64,000 nucleotides of DNA. Source: Plutella xylostella (lineage: Eukaryota; Arthropoda; Insecta; Lepidoptera; Plutellidae). Positions within the stretch are counted from its first letter, which is position 1, and every line of letters begins with the position of its first letter. The notes under the pieces were generated by a model. It was given only the letters and a program-made list of their open reading frames with translations. It was not told where the DNA came from and searched no databases. Below, piece after piece: positions 1 through 11,335 of this stretch. The position numbers and the translations under genes were made by a program. The DNA lies in contig NC_064012.1 in assembly GCF_932276165.1 (NCBI RefSeq), positions 8,005,501-8,069,500 of the forward strand. Reading direction: 5' to 3'.

Positions 1-1347
1 CGTCCGATTCTTTTAAACGTGTCTTTTGAGCAAAGTTTAGACTAGCGAAGGTTTTGTAAGTTTTTTCCTGTTGTGTACCCGAGACCCATTCAACTTCAAT
101 TCAAGGCGGTTGCACACTTATGTCACCGTCTAGAATAAGCATGAAGGTAGGCACCTGACGCCTACATGAAGCAATTTGTGCTGGTTAAATATTTACTGTA
201 ACATACACAGGATACTTAAATAATCTGAATAAAATGGTATAGGTTTAACAGGTACACACATATGTAGGTATACTTATCTTCTTGGTTCCAGAATAGTTTT
301 CTCAAACGATTCATTTGAACATTTTTATTTGTTTTAAATTTTGATAAAGTTTCATTCTTCATAAATTTTCCTTTATTTTCTAGGTAGGTAGTATACGACA
401 TGAGTATTATTCTTATTATTGATATCATACACAAAGAACTAGGTAACTGCGCGTAGTTAAGAGTCAGGCATTGTTTCTTTCTATGAGTCACTGAAATTCG
501 TCATGAAAACCTATAGTTAGGTAAACATTAGCATTAAGTGATACATTTCCAGATAAATTAAATTCTTAGGAAGTATGTACATAGAATAATAACAATTACC
601 TACCGAGATTAAAATTTATTTCCTGTAGAAATGTTAGTACCTATGTGTTAATCTAACTTTCATAAAAATGCTCCAGCCGTTTTCCTGACTGTGAATGGTG
701 AAAGAGTAACAAACATCCATCCATAGTATCCATACTCATAACTTGTAAGTTTAGATATACGAGTAAGTTGATAATATTATTATTATAGGCAGTACAGAGC
801 TACGCGTGTCTTTGATTAGATATCGATATTTAAATAATAAAAATCTGTTGGCATGGATCCCAAAGTCATGGCCAAAATTAAAACCTGTTATTAGCTCTTT
901 ATTTTAACGATAGTATGCGATATGTCGAGAGTTCGAGAATCTGGGAGCAAATAAACGTGAACTTGTTTTTTAGTTGGAGGTCATTGACAGATATTCTAGT
1001 AAATACCTCCCTAGGTAACAAAACTTAATAAGTATTTTCTATAAGTAGGTACTAAAGTACTACAATCATAATATTCAGGAAGGTATTATGATACAATCAA
1101 TACAATCCGCTACATCTGGACAACTTTTAAGCCCATTTTGCAATTTAGCCCGTTATCATAATGCAATCAGTACTTTACAAAGGTATTTAATACAACAATC
1201 ATAGGATGTGAAATTTAATAATTTATGATCTAAGATTCTAGATTACTTATAAGATACTCAGCAGCATCCGCGGACAGGACGGCTCAATTATCTTACTGTA
1301 AAAACAAAATGCAGCGACGCAGCCTAAATATCCTGTATTCCCTCCAG
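1..1347. other. AT-rich flank upstream of the first visible IDGF exon
   Basis: I see no supported coding exon here. The stretch should be intron or upstream DNA of the IDGF gene, because the first visible exon opens in mid-protein with a split codon. I looked for the expected preceding exon (signal peptide plus the conserved first beta strand with its Cys-Tyr-Tyr motif) and did not find it. Confidence 0.5.
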
Positions 1348-4300
1348 CCAATGCCCGTCTCCTGCCGCCGGACCTGGAGCCCGCGCTCCCGTACTGCACC
1401 CACCTGGTGTACGGCTACGCCGGCGTGCAGCCCGACACCTACAAGATGATCTCCACCAACCAGAACCTGGACATCGACAGCGCGCACGCCAACTACCGCA
1501 CCATCACCAGCTTCAAGACCAAGTACCCACAGCTCAAGGTGCTGCTGGCCGTCGGCGGAGACGCGGACCTTGAGGACCCGCAGAAATACAATGCCCTGGT
1601 ACGGTTTGTCGGACTTGAATACAGTCATTACAGTTTATCTTTTCATGACTCACACGCCGAAATATAATGGTTAAATTGTCCTCAAATCGTCGAAACGTTT
1701 AGACATTTGGCTTTGTTTTATACAAACACAATCAAGACTAATCTTTCTCAACCTTGGCTAAATACCTACAGTAACTTACGGTTTGCAACATTACAGCTGG
1801 AATCCCAGCAAGCGCGCACAGCGTTCGTGAACTCCGGAGTGGTGCTGGCGGAGCAGCACGGCTTCGACGGCATCGACCTCGCCTGGCAGTTCCCCAAGGT
1901 CAAGCCAAAGAAGATCCGCTCTGGATGGGGTAATGTATTTGTTTACTCTATTCTTTGTCCTTTGTGGTCTAGTGGTAGAAGCTATGCTTCATCACCCTGA
2001 GGTCCCGGGTTAGATTCCTGGATGGGTCCATCAATTTGTATTTCATGTAAAGTAGTTGTGTCGGTCAATCCGTCCCATTGGGTTATGAAAGTGATGGGAG
2101 AGAGAGTGCTCCTGTGTAGGTACTGACTTGGGCACTATAATTAACTCGCGTAGATGGCTGATCCAGCTAAAGCCTCTTTAGGTTACTGCTATATTTCTAC
2201 ATGTGCTTTTGTCCTCATTATCACACTTTATCTCCGTGCAGGCAACTTCTGGCACGGCGTGAAGAAGACGTTCAAGACGACCCCAGTGGATGAGAAGGAG
2301 TCGGAGCACCGCGAAGGGTTCACCGCTCTGGTGCGCGAGCTGAAGGCCGCCCTTAGCCTCAAGCCGCATCTCGAGCTCGGCGTCACCATCCTGCCTAATG
2401 TCAACTCCACCAGTAAGTATTTTTAGAAATTTTACATGTCAAACAGTATAAACATAAATGAAAAATTTGCGTTTACTTGCGTTTTGTAGTAAATAATTAA
2501 TTTTGGAAACGACGAAGCGCGGACCCGGGTTCGACACAATAAATATAATTTAATTTGTGACTACCGGCAACCAAGCGGTTTAGATATTTTTGGTGCCAAC
2601 TTTGTACGATGGAACTTTCCATGATCTTATGCGCGGGATTGACTGCCTACGTAGGCATGTATCAGTCTCTATAACCTCGACCACAAACTCAAACACCTAT
2701 TTCCTGCAGTCTACTGCGACGTGCCCGCCATCATCAACTTCGTGGACTACGTGAACCTGCTGGCGTTCGACTACTTCACCCCCGAGAGGAACGAGAAGGA
2801 GGCCGACTACACCGCGCCGATCTACGCGCCCCAGAACCGACACCCCGAGCAGAACGTCGACGCCGCCGTCAAATACTGGTACAGTACTACCAACATTTTA
2901 AAGCTCTATTCACTTATTACTCCTAGCAAGTAGAGTGGCCGAGTCAGTCTCCTCGGGCGAGCACCCGGTCAATCGCTAGCCGTTCATTGGTCGAGGATAG
3001 GCCGAGAATACTGTCATTCGGATCTCACCACTCTACTCGGTGGGTGAAACAAGTGATATCGAAGCACTGATCCGTCCGAGACACACTACGATTTCTATTT
3101 TGCCAGATTTTGCAATCAGGCCGTTAAATTCCTTAAACGTAAAAGCTATAGCTGCAATACTTATACGTTCAGCTCACCCTGAGCAGTCAGGCTAATCTGA
3201 CTGGCTCATCCACTCACCGTGATGACAACATTTTCGCCACCTCTAGCTACTCATTGTCATCGTCATGCTAAGAAGAAAATTACCCCCCGGTCTTCTAGAT
3301 TTCCTTGAATGTCCAGCCAGTGTGTTCATTATGTCCACTTCTACGAAGGTCCACTTCCTCATAATTCCTCTTCGTCGAAGGTCTATTTTCCTTGAAGAAG
3401 AACAAAAATTATCATCTACCTCCAGCTAAGTCTGTCCCATTCCACCCACAGGCGCAACGCCGGCGCCCCTCCCACTAAGATCGTGGTGGGCATCGCCACG
3501 TACGCGCGCACCTGGAAGCTGGACTCCGATAGCGAGATCGCCGGAGTGCCGCCCATCCACACCGACGGAGCCGGCGAACCAGGTAATGTTATAGTTCATT
3601 TGAACCCCGAGATGTATTTATTCTTCGGCATTAGTTCGGAAAATACATATAAGTAGCAGTCGTCTTTAAGTTCTTCATTGGAAGTAGACCCGTACCCTGA
3701 GGGGACGTGATGGGTTGTGATACTTGTTGAGATGCTGAACTTAACCAAATACTTTTTGCCTAGAAGAATTTAAGGAAAATAATCAATTGTTTCTCTTTTA
3801 AAGGTCCTTACACAAAGACGGAGGGTCTGCTGAGCTACCCCGAGGTGTGCATGAAGCTGATCGCGCCCCCCGCCGGCCTGCGAGCCAACATCCGCAAGGT
3901 CACTGACCCCAGCAAACGCTTCGGTAAGACTATCAACTGATAAACACACATTGGGTATACTTAACTTGCTAGATTAGAATTACAGTCTGACAATGCAACA
4001 GAAACAAGTGACAACACCAACAAAGTTCATTCAATCAAAGATTAAAGCTAACCAGATTCAAATAAAAATAAAAACTTCAATCTTTTAGCATTTGTTAAGT
4101 TTGCATTGCAGGACTCTACCAACTTACATATAGGTTCTTTAAAATTAATTTAGTAACCTGGCTTGTCACGTAATTAAATTTTAGTGTGTCGGAATGAAAA
4201 TTAACAAAACATTTTCACCAAGTGTTGCTGGTTGCTGCCAACTTTGCAACGTAATTACTTACAGCAGTTGCGAGCTTCAAAATCGTTAATGAAGATTGTT

Positions 4301-7096
4301 TTTACTCTGTGGCACACCATTTTAATTTTTAATCTGCTACTTGGGATCACTAATAGCTTGAAAGTGCTCTTTCAGTAACTGTAACCTAGAAGTAAAATTT
4401 AACATTTTCAGAGTTGCGCCAAAAGGATGCAGATATTTCTCATATATTTGGTTGGTAATCATTATTCAGACTGCTTGCACATTTGCTTCTTATTAAACTG
4501 GGCTACAGACATACAGGTGTCCCACATTAAAGTGAACATCAGAATCGTAGGGACACCACTCGTAATTCTTAACAACTTTTGTTCTAAGAATTTTGAATAT
4601 TTGCGAATTTTGTTTTAATAATTCATAGAAACTTTGTTGGTAATATTTAATATAGTATGCTATAGAGCAGTGTTTTTCAACCTGTGGGTCGCGACCCCCT
4701 GGGGGGTCGCGAATCCTCTGTAGGGGGGTCGCCAGAGGTCGAAAAACTGGGTACTTAAGTGAAAAAAACCATAAAGATAATTAATATTTCTAAAGTACGT
4801 CTAAATTAACAACTCTTTTCAGATGTTTCAAAGTTAATCCAGAGGCTGTTAATAATAACAGAATTGAATTATACAGAATGTTGCAAGAAGGGTATCTTTT
4901 TCGCGAGTTTTGAAATTCTGATTTCATTTTCGCGCTTAGATATACCATGATGCACATGTAGGTTTATTTCTATACCTATATAATTCTACATAACTAATAA
5001 GATACTTTGGCTATATTTAGGACCTTTTAAATGGTAGCCAATAAAACAAAACCCAAAAAAATTTGCCCCCTTTATACATACAATACATGTTAAAAAAGGG
5101 TCAAGGGGGTCTCGAAATATTTTTTAATACCAGGGGGGTCGCGTCATGAAAAAGGTTGAAAAACACTGCTATAGAGTATAGAGAGTAGATTTTTTTTAGG
5201 AATTCCCAAAAGTTGTTTAGAATAATTAATTATGTTATTATCATTCGGATGTGCACTTCGACGTGGGACATTCTGTATTGGGGATAGTCAAATAAATATC
5301 ACGATATTCATTTTAGTCATGGACACTTTATTGTAATAATACGGTATACGGTAACACGGTAATATTTTCAGTTGGAAGTATATCGGCTGTATTTAAATCT
5401 GAATGCCATAATTAACGTAAATAGTCCCGTTTGAACTTTTCTTCAAATTACAAAAAAAAGTTGCCGAATTAAATTAAAATTCTCAAATTAAATAAAAAAA
5501 AACCTTAACAGTTGCGTATTTAAACACTATAATATATAAGATATAAATATATAAAATAAGTACTAAAATAATTCCGTATGTATGTATTCCGTATTACTTT
5601 TAGTCCAGAGCTGAAAATTTCAGGTTTTATTATATTTTTCGCTCTAGATATCATTTGATTAAATACTTGTTAACACTACTGATTGTTCTCCATTGTAAAT
5701 ACGATAATGGTGATGGTTAAAATGACAATACTCACTAATTATTATACAGATTGCTGCAAAAGTAGTAAGCCGAAAGGGGATGACTCATGATGTCATTCTG
5801 AACATAGAACAAAAGTTGTTCACATTTACCTACTCCCTGACTCACTCCTTTTTGACTAAACTTGACCTTTTCCCTTTTATACTTAGGTACCAACTAATTC
5901 AAATAATCATTATAGATTTGGAACGACTGACCTACAGACAGAATAGTCACTAAAGTCTGCGACTCATTACGGCTGTATAAACCCACCATGCTTCCACCCA
6001 CCAACCTTAACCTAACCTTTCACTTAACATAGGTACGGTGGCCTGCGCCTAAAAGTATACAGGCGGGGTTATTAAAATAGCGATCTCAAGCTCACATGCT
6101 GCTCAAGCACATCCACATAAACACCACTGCTACACACATCACACACAACACGTCCCCGGATTTATAACAGATGTAGCTGATCCCTTCATCATCAGGGATC
6201 GCTATTTTAAAAACTCCGCCTGTATACTTTTAGGCGCAGGCCACCGTACCTATGTAGGTATATGATCTAAAGTAAAATTTAATAATAAAACATAAGAGTG
6301 GATGCGGTGTAGGATTAACTATTACTTATATTTTTAAAAACTAATTGATTTTATCTTGGTTTTTTACTTTTTGCAAATTATAATCTAGGTCACATCAAAA
6401 TGGTGGAAAATGAGTGCACATGTTAATTGTACAATTATTTTAAACTTAGCTTTAGCACTTCAATTTTACGCATAAATGTTACTTAGTATACTTCGTAATT
6501 TAACCGTTATTCTTAACCATGTATTTTCATATTTCAGGTACCTACGCGTTCCGTCTGCCTGACTCCGATGGTAACGGAGGCATTTGGGTGAGCTACGAGG
6601 ACGCCGACACCGCCGGACAGAAGGCCGACTACGTCAAGTGAGTACCATCGATATCCCACCATTGACTTATATTATAATCATTCCACTGATTAAAGTATTC
6701 CCCGAAATAATTGAAATAGGATACACCACCCACAACTCCAACAAGACTCAAAGTTGGCTCTATTGTTTTGTTGCCACTTGTGATGTTGTAATGCCCATTA
6801 TATGTATAATGCCTTATATAATTTATAGAACGATATTTTTTTTCATTATTTCACCATTTTCAACGTTGGATATTATAATGATGCAAATTGTTTCCACCAT
6901 TTTACTCCACCTTGCCAACCGTGTCCTACGCAACATTTAAGACGATAAAAACGCGTAAGACTAAAACTTTTCAATTGTTTTCAGGAAAAACAACCTCGGA
7001 GGCATTTCCATCGTGGACCTGTCCATGGACGACTTCCGTGAGCTGTGCACCGGCAACAAGTACCCCATCCTGCGCGCGGCCAAGTACCGCCTGTAA
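1348..7096 (+). CDS. Idgf: Imaginal disc growth factor (chitinase-like GH18 protein), eight exons, 5' end missing
   Basis: Exons by splice sites and reading frame: 1348-1598, 1797-1929, 2242-2412, 2710-2878, 3452-3582, 3804-3923, 6538-6637 and 6985-7096 (TAA at 7094). All joins keep frame and use AG acceptors and GT donors. Together they encode about 394 residues; family members are about 430-440, so roughly 45 N-terminal residues (signal peptide and first strand) are missing. The protein begins with CTHLVYGYAGVQPDTYK and carries LLAVGGDAD. The GH18 catalytic motif reads FDGIDLAWQFP, with Gln where active chitinases have the catalytic Glu, which is the hallmark of the non-enzymatic IDGF branch. 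Known family role: secreted haemolymph proteins that promote growth of imaginal disc cells with insulin and take part in cuticle organisation and wound response. The IDGF family call is firm; the numbered paralogue is not assigned. Confidence 0.95.
1955..2125 (+). repeat. tRNA-derived SINE in IDGF intron
   Basis: A tRNA-like head has a box A-like stretch near 1965-1976 (TGGTCTAGTGGT) and a box B-like GGTTAGATTCC near 2008-2018, followed by an unrelated body. It lies within the intron between the second and third visible exons. The box B has a C-to-A type change from the canonical form, so it is probably old. The body end is approximate. Confidence 0.6.
4511..5278. mobile_element. Old inverted-repeat DNA element in IDGF intron, interrupted by a hAT MITE
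   Basis: The left end near 4511-4545 and the right end near 5240-5278 are imperfect inverted repeats of about 35 bp. The core is GTCCCAC...AAGTGAACAT on the left, facing ATGTGCACTT...GTGGGAC on the right. The element sits in the 2.6-kb intron after the exon ending at 3923. A younger 501-bp hAT-type element (4668-5168) is inserted inside it. Confidence 0.5.
4668..5168. mobile_element. hAT-type MITE with 8-bp target-site duplication
   Basis: The element begins CAGTGTTTTTCAACC and ends GGTTGAAAAACACTG, perfect 15-bp terminal inverted repeats. It is flanked on both sides by CTATAGAG (4660-4667 and 5169-5176), an 8-bp duplication as hAT transposases make. Sub-terminal regions are rich in GGGGGGTCGCG-like motifs on both sides. 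There is no transposase frame in its 501 bp, so it is non-autonomous. Confidence 0.9.
5758..5835 (+). repeat. Dispersed repeat fragment, family with AAGCCGAAAGGGG core
   Basis: The motif AGCCGAAAGGGGATGACTCA followed by a GTCATTCTGAAC block recurs, with small changes, at 16620-16660 on the same strand and on the minus strand near 58290-58318. It is therefore an interspersed repeat. Its class is unknown, but the 16.6-kb copy has inverted internal symmetry. Confidence 0.5.
6027..6255. mobile_element. MITE with ~58-bp terminal inverted repeats in IDGF intron
   Basis: Both ends start ACATAGGTACGGTGGCCTGC when read inward. The inverted match runs about 58 bp with few differences, up to an AAAATAGCGATC motif. 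The 229-bp element has a non-coding middle. The superfamily cannot be assigned safely because the exact end and duplication are ambiguous. Confidence 0.75.
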
Positions 7097-7217
7097 ACAA
7101 CCATTGCCTAGTTATCCGTGTTTTCCATAACCCTATAATTTCTGCGAAAATACGAAATATTTATCAAATCATCCTCACAAAACATCTGCACCTTAAGAAA
7201 AAAGTCAACGAACTTAC

Positions 7218-7223
7218 AATAAA
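7218..7223 (+). terminator. Poly(A) signal of IDGF
   Basis: A canonical AATAAA lies 122 bp after the IDGF stop codon. It is the first one downstream and is at a usual distance. Further AATAAA-like sites near 7526 could serve longer 3' ends. Confidence 0.6.
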
Positions 7224-8409
7224 TCTGTGCCAGTTTTAAGTGTGTAGATTATCCTTTATCCTAAAATCAAGCTGCGGTGTGTTATGCCATTATCATAATG
7301 GAAAATGTAAGATTTCGTTCGTGTCTTACCTTTCCTTTTGATAACGTGGCCGCCGCAGGTCCGACCCCGACTTATAAGGTGTCGGGAGCCGGCTTAAGTG
7401 CGAATAGCCCTTAATCCTGTAATCCTATAGAGCATTCGTTCCCACTCCACCCTGTATGCAGTGACGTTAGTGTAGGCTGGTTACTAGTACTGGTAGACGT
7501 AAGAGAAACTGTTTAATTTATATAAAGAATAAATATTTCAACGACCTGTAGAAACCTAGTGATTACTCTCAGAATACAATAATATATTATTATAACGAAC
7601 ATGAAATGGTTTAATTATTTTATGTTTTAGCATAGGTAATCTGCAAAATCTACGTGCTGTGATTTATGGAACGTTACACTAATTAATGTCAGAGACAGTA
7701 ATATAAAATATAATAAAGTATGATTTGCTCTAAATGTTGTCTTTATTTTATTTGCTTTGAATACCCCAGGACCGTAAACAGTGCATTTGAGACATTTGTG
7801 TTGTTCTCAGTATGTTTATTCTCGTGATGACGAAGCCGATAATTATGAGTAATGATGATTGATGATGATTCCTATCATGCACGTCCAGCTAATCAAATCG
7901 TCCTGTGATAAATCTCATTCTATCTTAAACAGGGCATCCCATGGCAGCGACCGACGCCACATAAATGAGAAGTACCTATAAGTACTTTAGTTAACCTTAA
8001 ACTCTTACAGATTAACTATTATGGTCACGATTATTCAGATACTATAGTCAGAGACGTCAATCGCAACCTCACATGCGCTTTTCGCTGTACATCTTTACCT
8101 TAGATTATTATGGTCGAAGATTTTTACCAATGATTTTTACTCACGTCAGCTCACGTGATAAGTGGCGACCCGTATCGCCGTTTTTAATGAGTGTAATGTA
8201 ATTAGGCTTAGAGATATTACACGTCTAGGTACTTAGAATCTAGATTTTACAAATTTTGTAATTGTTATTCTGAGACCAATTAACAAACAATCCTAATCCT
8301 AACTATCCTAATTTAACTTTTATATTCTCACTGTATAATATTTGTCTTTGCTTACATAGTGTGTAAATAAACAATTTTAGAATTTTGAATTTTGAACTAA
8401 TATTAAATG
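7224..8409. other. Intergenic stretch between IDGF and the SINE
   Basis: No gene is seen. The first part may be IDGF 3' untranslated sequence. The rest is AT-rich with no repeat I can delimit. Confidence 0.4.
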
Positions 8410-8671
8410 CACACAAAAAAAAACACACACTCACGCCTTGTACTAATGTACTCCCTTGCGGGGTAGGCAGAGGTGCATTGCTGCACCCATTTTTCGCCAG
8501 AATGTTCTGTTAGTCCCAATGTAATAGGGGGCGGGCCTATTGCCATTTTACGGGCACATCCAAGACCCGAGAACAAATATCTGTGTTAAAACAAATATCT
8601 GCCCCAGCCGGGAATCGAACCCGGGACCTTCGGCTCAGTAGTCAGGGTCACTAACCACTACGCCATTCGGT
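8410..8671 (-). repeat. tRNA-derived SINE, near full length
   Basis: Read on the minus strand, a tRNA-like head with box A (GGCGTAGTGGTTAG, 8664-8651) and a perfect box B (GGGTTCGATTCCC, 8623-8611) is followed by a body of about 185 bp. The body holds TGCACCTCTGCC and ends in a GT/T-rich tail. Heads of the same type occur at 53346 and 60228. It lies directly against the small Helitron at 8674. Confidence 0.75.
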
Positions 8672-8673
8672 CG

Positions 8674-8845
8674 TCTAATATTATAAATGCTAAAGTAACT
8701 GTGTCGATCTATCTGTTTGTGATTTAAATGATATTTGGTAAACAGATGGTATAGACCCTAAGAAAGCACATAGCTACTTTTTATTATCGCGGAATTCCCA
8801 CGGGAAAACTTTTTAAGGCAAAGCGAAGCTCGCGGGATCATCTAG
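8674..8845 (+). mobile_element. Short non-autonomous Helitron
   Basis: It starts TCTAATATTATAAATGC and ends ATCTAG followed by T, with a GCGA..TCGC mini-hairpin just inside the 3' end. This fits Helitron rules (5' TC, 3' hairpin then CTAG, insertion before T). The 172-bp sequence is homologous to the elements at 25906-26093 and 52957-54601. Confidence 0.7.
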
Positions 8846-8989
8846 TACTTTATAACTACACTCAGAATAATAACGTCTTTGGACTATGTTGGACTACACA
8901 TAGACTATGGACTAACTAAAATTTCATTGTTGACAGATAGCCTTACAATACAAAATAAACTGAAATATTTACCAAAAAATACAACCAGA

Positions 8990-9808
8990 ATGTTGCATTA
9001 CAACAGAACTACATTAATCTGGCGGAAACTGAAGTGTTATCCAATCATTGTCCGTTGTGCTGGCTCCGACACAAATTGTCCGGGGAAGGATCCAGTAGAT
9101 CATAAGCCTGTCTGTCCTCCGCGGCATGCGGCCTGCCTGAAGCAGCTGGAAGACCCTAACGGGCCCTCGAAGCTGGTCCGGGGCACGCCGCCGTCCGTGC
9201 GGCTCGGCTTCCTCCCCGAATCCTGGTTTAAATTCATGGAACCCAAAACTGGAGTCTCCGGAACATACGTCTTAATCTTAGTGATGGCCAACTACCTGAT
9301 CAGCAAAGAGATCTTCGTAATGGAGCACGAGTACTATTCCGGTCTATCCCTGTTAGTTATGGTAGTTTTTGTTTACAAGAAATTCAGCCAACGCTTCGCG
9401 GACGCTTTGGATAAGAAGGTCGACGAGGTTGTCGATGATTGGGAGAAGAGTAGGCAGGAGGAGGTGGACTGTTACACGGATATAGTGAAGACAGCTCAGG
9501 AGGATATTTCTATGGCGGAGGCGCACGAGATGCTGACGGAGGCAAAGAAGGAGAACGTGATCCTACAGTTGGAGGCGGCATTCCGTGAGCGGAGTATGCT
9601 GGCGTACAGCACGGTGAAGGGGCGCCTGGACTACCAAGCGAAGCTGCACGAGGCGGAGAGCCGCATCCACCAGCGCTGGATGATCGAGTGGGTCCTGAAC
9701 CAGGTGCACGCGGCCATCACTCCGCAGTTCCAGAAGGAAGCTTTAGAGTCCGCTATAGCTAACCTGAATGTGCTGGCTGATAACCAGGGTAAAGAAGAGA
9801 AGAAATGA
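8990..9808 (+). CDS. ATPsynB-like: Mitochondrial ATP synthase F(o) subunit b, divergent intronless copy
   Basis: The frame encodes 272 residues from the ATG at 8990. The frame is open further upstream but without another ATG. The family core begins VRLGFLPESWF (about residue 70), then KTGVSG, two membrane segments (about 92-108 and 117-129) split by SKEIFVMEHEYYSGLS, and a long charged helix with the conserved ILQLEAAFRERSM (about 191-203). Subunit b is the peripheral stalk that holds F1 to Fo in the inner mitochondrial membrane. The first 25 residues are basic and fit a targeting peptide. Odd points: no intron, and a Cys-rich linker (Cys 16, 23, 30, 42, 49). This suggests a retrogene or specialised paralogue rather than the main housekeeping copy, but the open frame and conserved core argue that it is functional. 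Confidence 0.88.
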   Translation: MLHYNRTTLIWRKLKCYPIIVRCAGSDTNCPGKDPVDHKPVCPPRHAACLKQLEDPNGPSKLVRGTPPSVRLGFLPESWFKFMEPKTGVSGTYVLILVMANYLISKEIFVMEHEYYSGLSLLVMVVFVYKKFSQRFADALDKKVDEVVDDWEKSRQEEVDCYTDIVKTAQEDISMAEAHEMLTEAKKENVILQLEAAFRERSMLAYSTVKGRLDYQAKLHEAESRIHQRWMIEWVLNQVHAAITPQFQKEALESAIANLNVLADNQGKEEKK

Positions 9809-10058
9809 TAATATATGATGAGACTAATGATAATATCTGTCCTTTTATTTTCAAGATTTCCCCTTAGTGCGTAAGGTATAGGTACATAGGTTCAAATAGA
9901 CCAAACATAAAAGTTATTGGAAAAACTGAGTTCCCATGAATATGAAAATGGGCCAGATCAACCTCTTATCGACTTGGTCACCTTTTCTTTCTTTTTCACC
10001 AATGCAGAAAAGAGGAGTATAATTTCTATTCTATTCTGTAATTTATTAATTGTTACTA
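9809..10058. other. Downstream flank of the ATP synthase b copy
   Basis: This is non-coding AT-rich sequence. I see no AATAAA close to the stop and no genomic poly(A) tract, so there is no direct scar of retroposition. Confidence 0.4.
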
Positions 10059-10275
10059 TATAGTGCCACAAACTTATCTGTTCCGGTGAGAACTCACGTA
10101 AATGTCTAATATTTCTTGATTCTGTAAGATTTTACGTTTGCCTATAGTGGTAATTCACCCTTGTGGTTTTAATAAACCCATCTAATCTATATGAATATAT
10201 AATTCATTGGTAAGTTATGAGATATGGATCAATTTAGTTCGTTCTCACCGGAACAGATAAGTCTGTCGCACTATA
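10059..10275. mobile_element. MITE with ~34-bp terminal inverted repeats
   Basis: The ends TATAGTGCCACAAACTTATC and its near-complement (GATAAGTCTGTCGCACTATA on the right) face each other. The match extends through GTTCCGGTGAGAAC, with about two mismatches in 34 bp. The middle is AT-rich and non-coding. TA at the borders would fit a Tc1/mariner-type MITE. Confidence 0.65.
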
Positions 10276-11149
10276 CTTGTCTAGGATATTATCATAGAGT
10301 AACTACTATGATATAATATATTATTCTTATATCTTACAACACTTACATAGCTTACAGTTACAGGTAAAATGCATTTATGGTAAACTTTTTTTATGGTACT
10401 TACCGGTACTTACAGTTACATAGTAGTAGGTACTTATAGTTTCACTTTAGGTTAAGGTTTTGTCTAATATAACAACTTACCTATTCACTTTAAAACTAAA
10501 ACTTTCGTCTCAGACCAGAGCGATGGAAAACAAATAAGTATGCTTCCAATATATTTGTGATCTGAAAGTAAAATGATACTCACTGGGGTGGCGAATAAAA
10601 TATTCACGCGATTCACCAGGGGCTTCGTATGTATGCATGAATTTCTCATATTAGTAAACCAAGTATAGAACTAAGTAAATGTACATAGCTGTGGCATAGT
10701 TTATAAATTTATTAAATCTACCTACTTAATCATGAACTATTTAGTTCTGCAGTGACTCCTGCTGAGTCCAGTGATAAAGCCGAAAGTACACTGCAGCGAC
10801 TAAATTAGTGTTAACGCTCTATTAACATTAACTGAAAGATTGGTATGTAATATGTAAAGAAAACCAGTTATTGAAACTTGTTCTCTCGTTCCAATGCTTA
10901 CTTCTCACAGCCGCAACTGCAACTTTCAGGAACTATTGAAAACAATAGTTTCGTCCCGACAATGCATAGCTCGTGTAACGTGAACGCAAAAGCCTTCGCG
11001 TAGAAACTTTGTTTCATAATATGGTTTCATGTAAGTAAACAAAGAAGACGTGGAAAGTGTGAATCGAGTTCTATTCGAATAGATTCGCGTCTCTGCCTCA
11101 TGAGCTCGACTGTCTTGCTTTAAAGTTTGGACTTACGCTACGAACTAAA

Positions 11150-11335
11150 ATGCCTCTGGGGGTCACTTTTTATGACGAACGAAAACTAAGTTTTGGAGCG
11201 CTGCTGCGGCTGCGTGAGCTACGACTCCATCTCGTTGTATGAAACGTGCCCATTGCACGACAGCTCTCGTTCATTTGTTTTTCGTCAGTATAGATAGAGT
11301 AACCCTTCTGGCCCACCTCGTGCAGAGCCTATTTG
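11150..11335. repeat. Interspersed repeat, copy 1 of a family also at 29.5 kb
   Basis: This stretch shares CTGGGGGTCACT, CTCTCGTTCATT and GAGTAACCCT, in the same order and at similar spacing, with 29547-29660. An internal inverted pair (TGACGAACGAAAAC and GTTTTTCGTCA) suggests a fold-back element. Ends are approximate. Confidence 0.5.

Noticed and set aside
1293..1628. 111-codon minus-strand frame
   Set aside because: It is antisense to the first visible IDGF exon; the plus-strand frame has clear homology.
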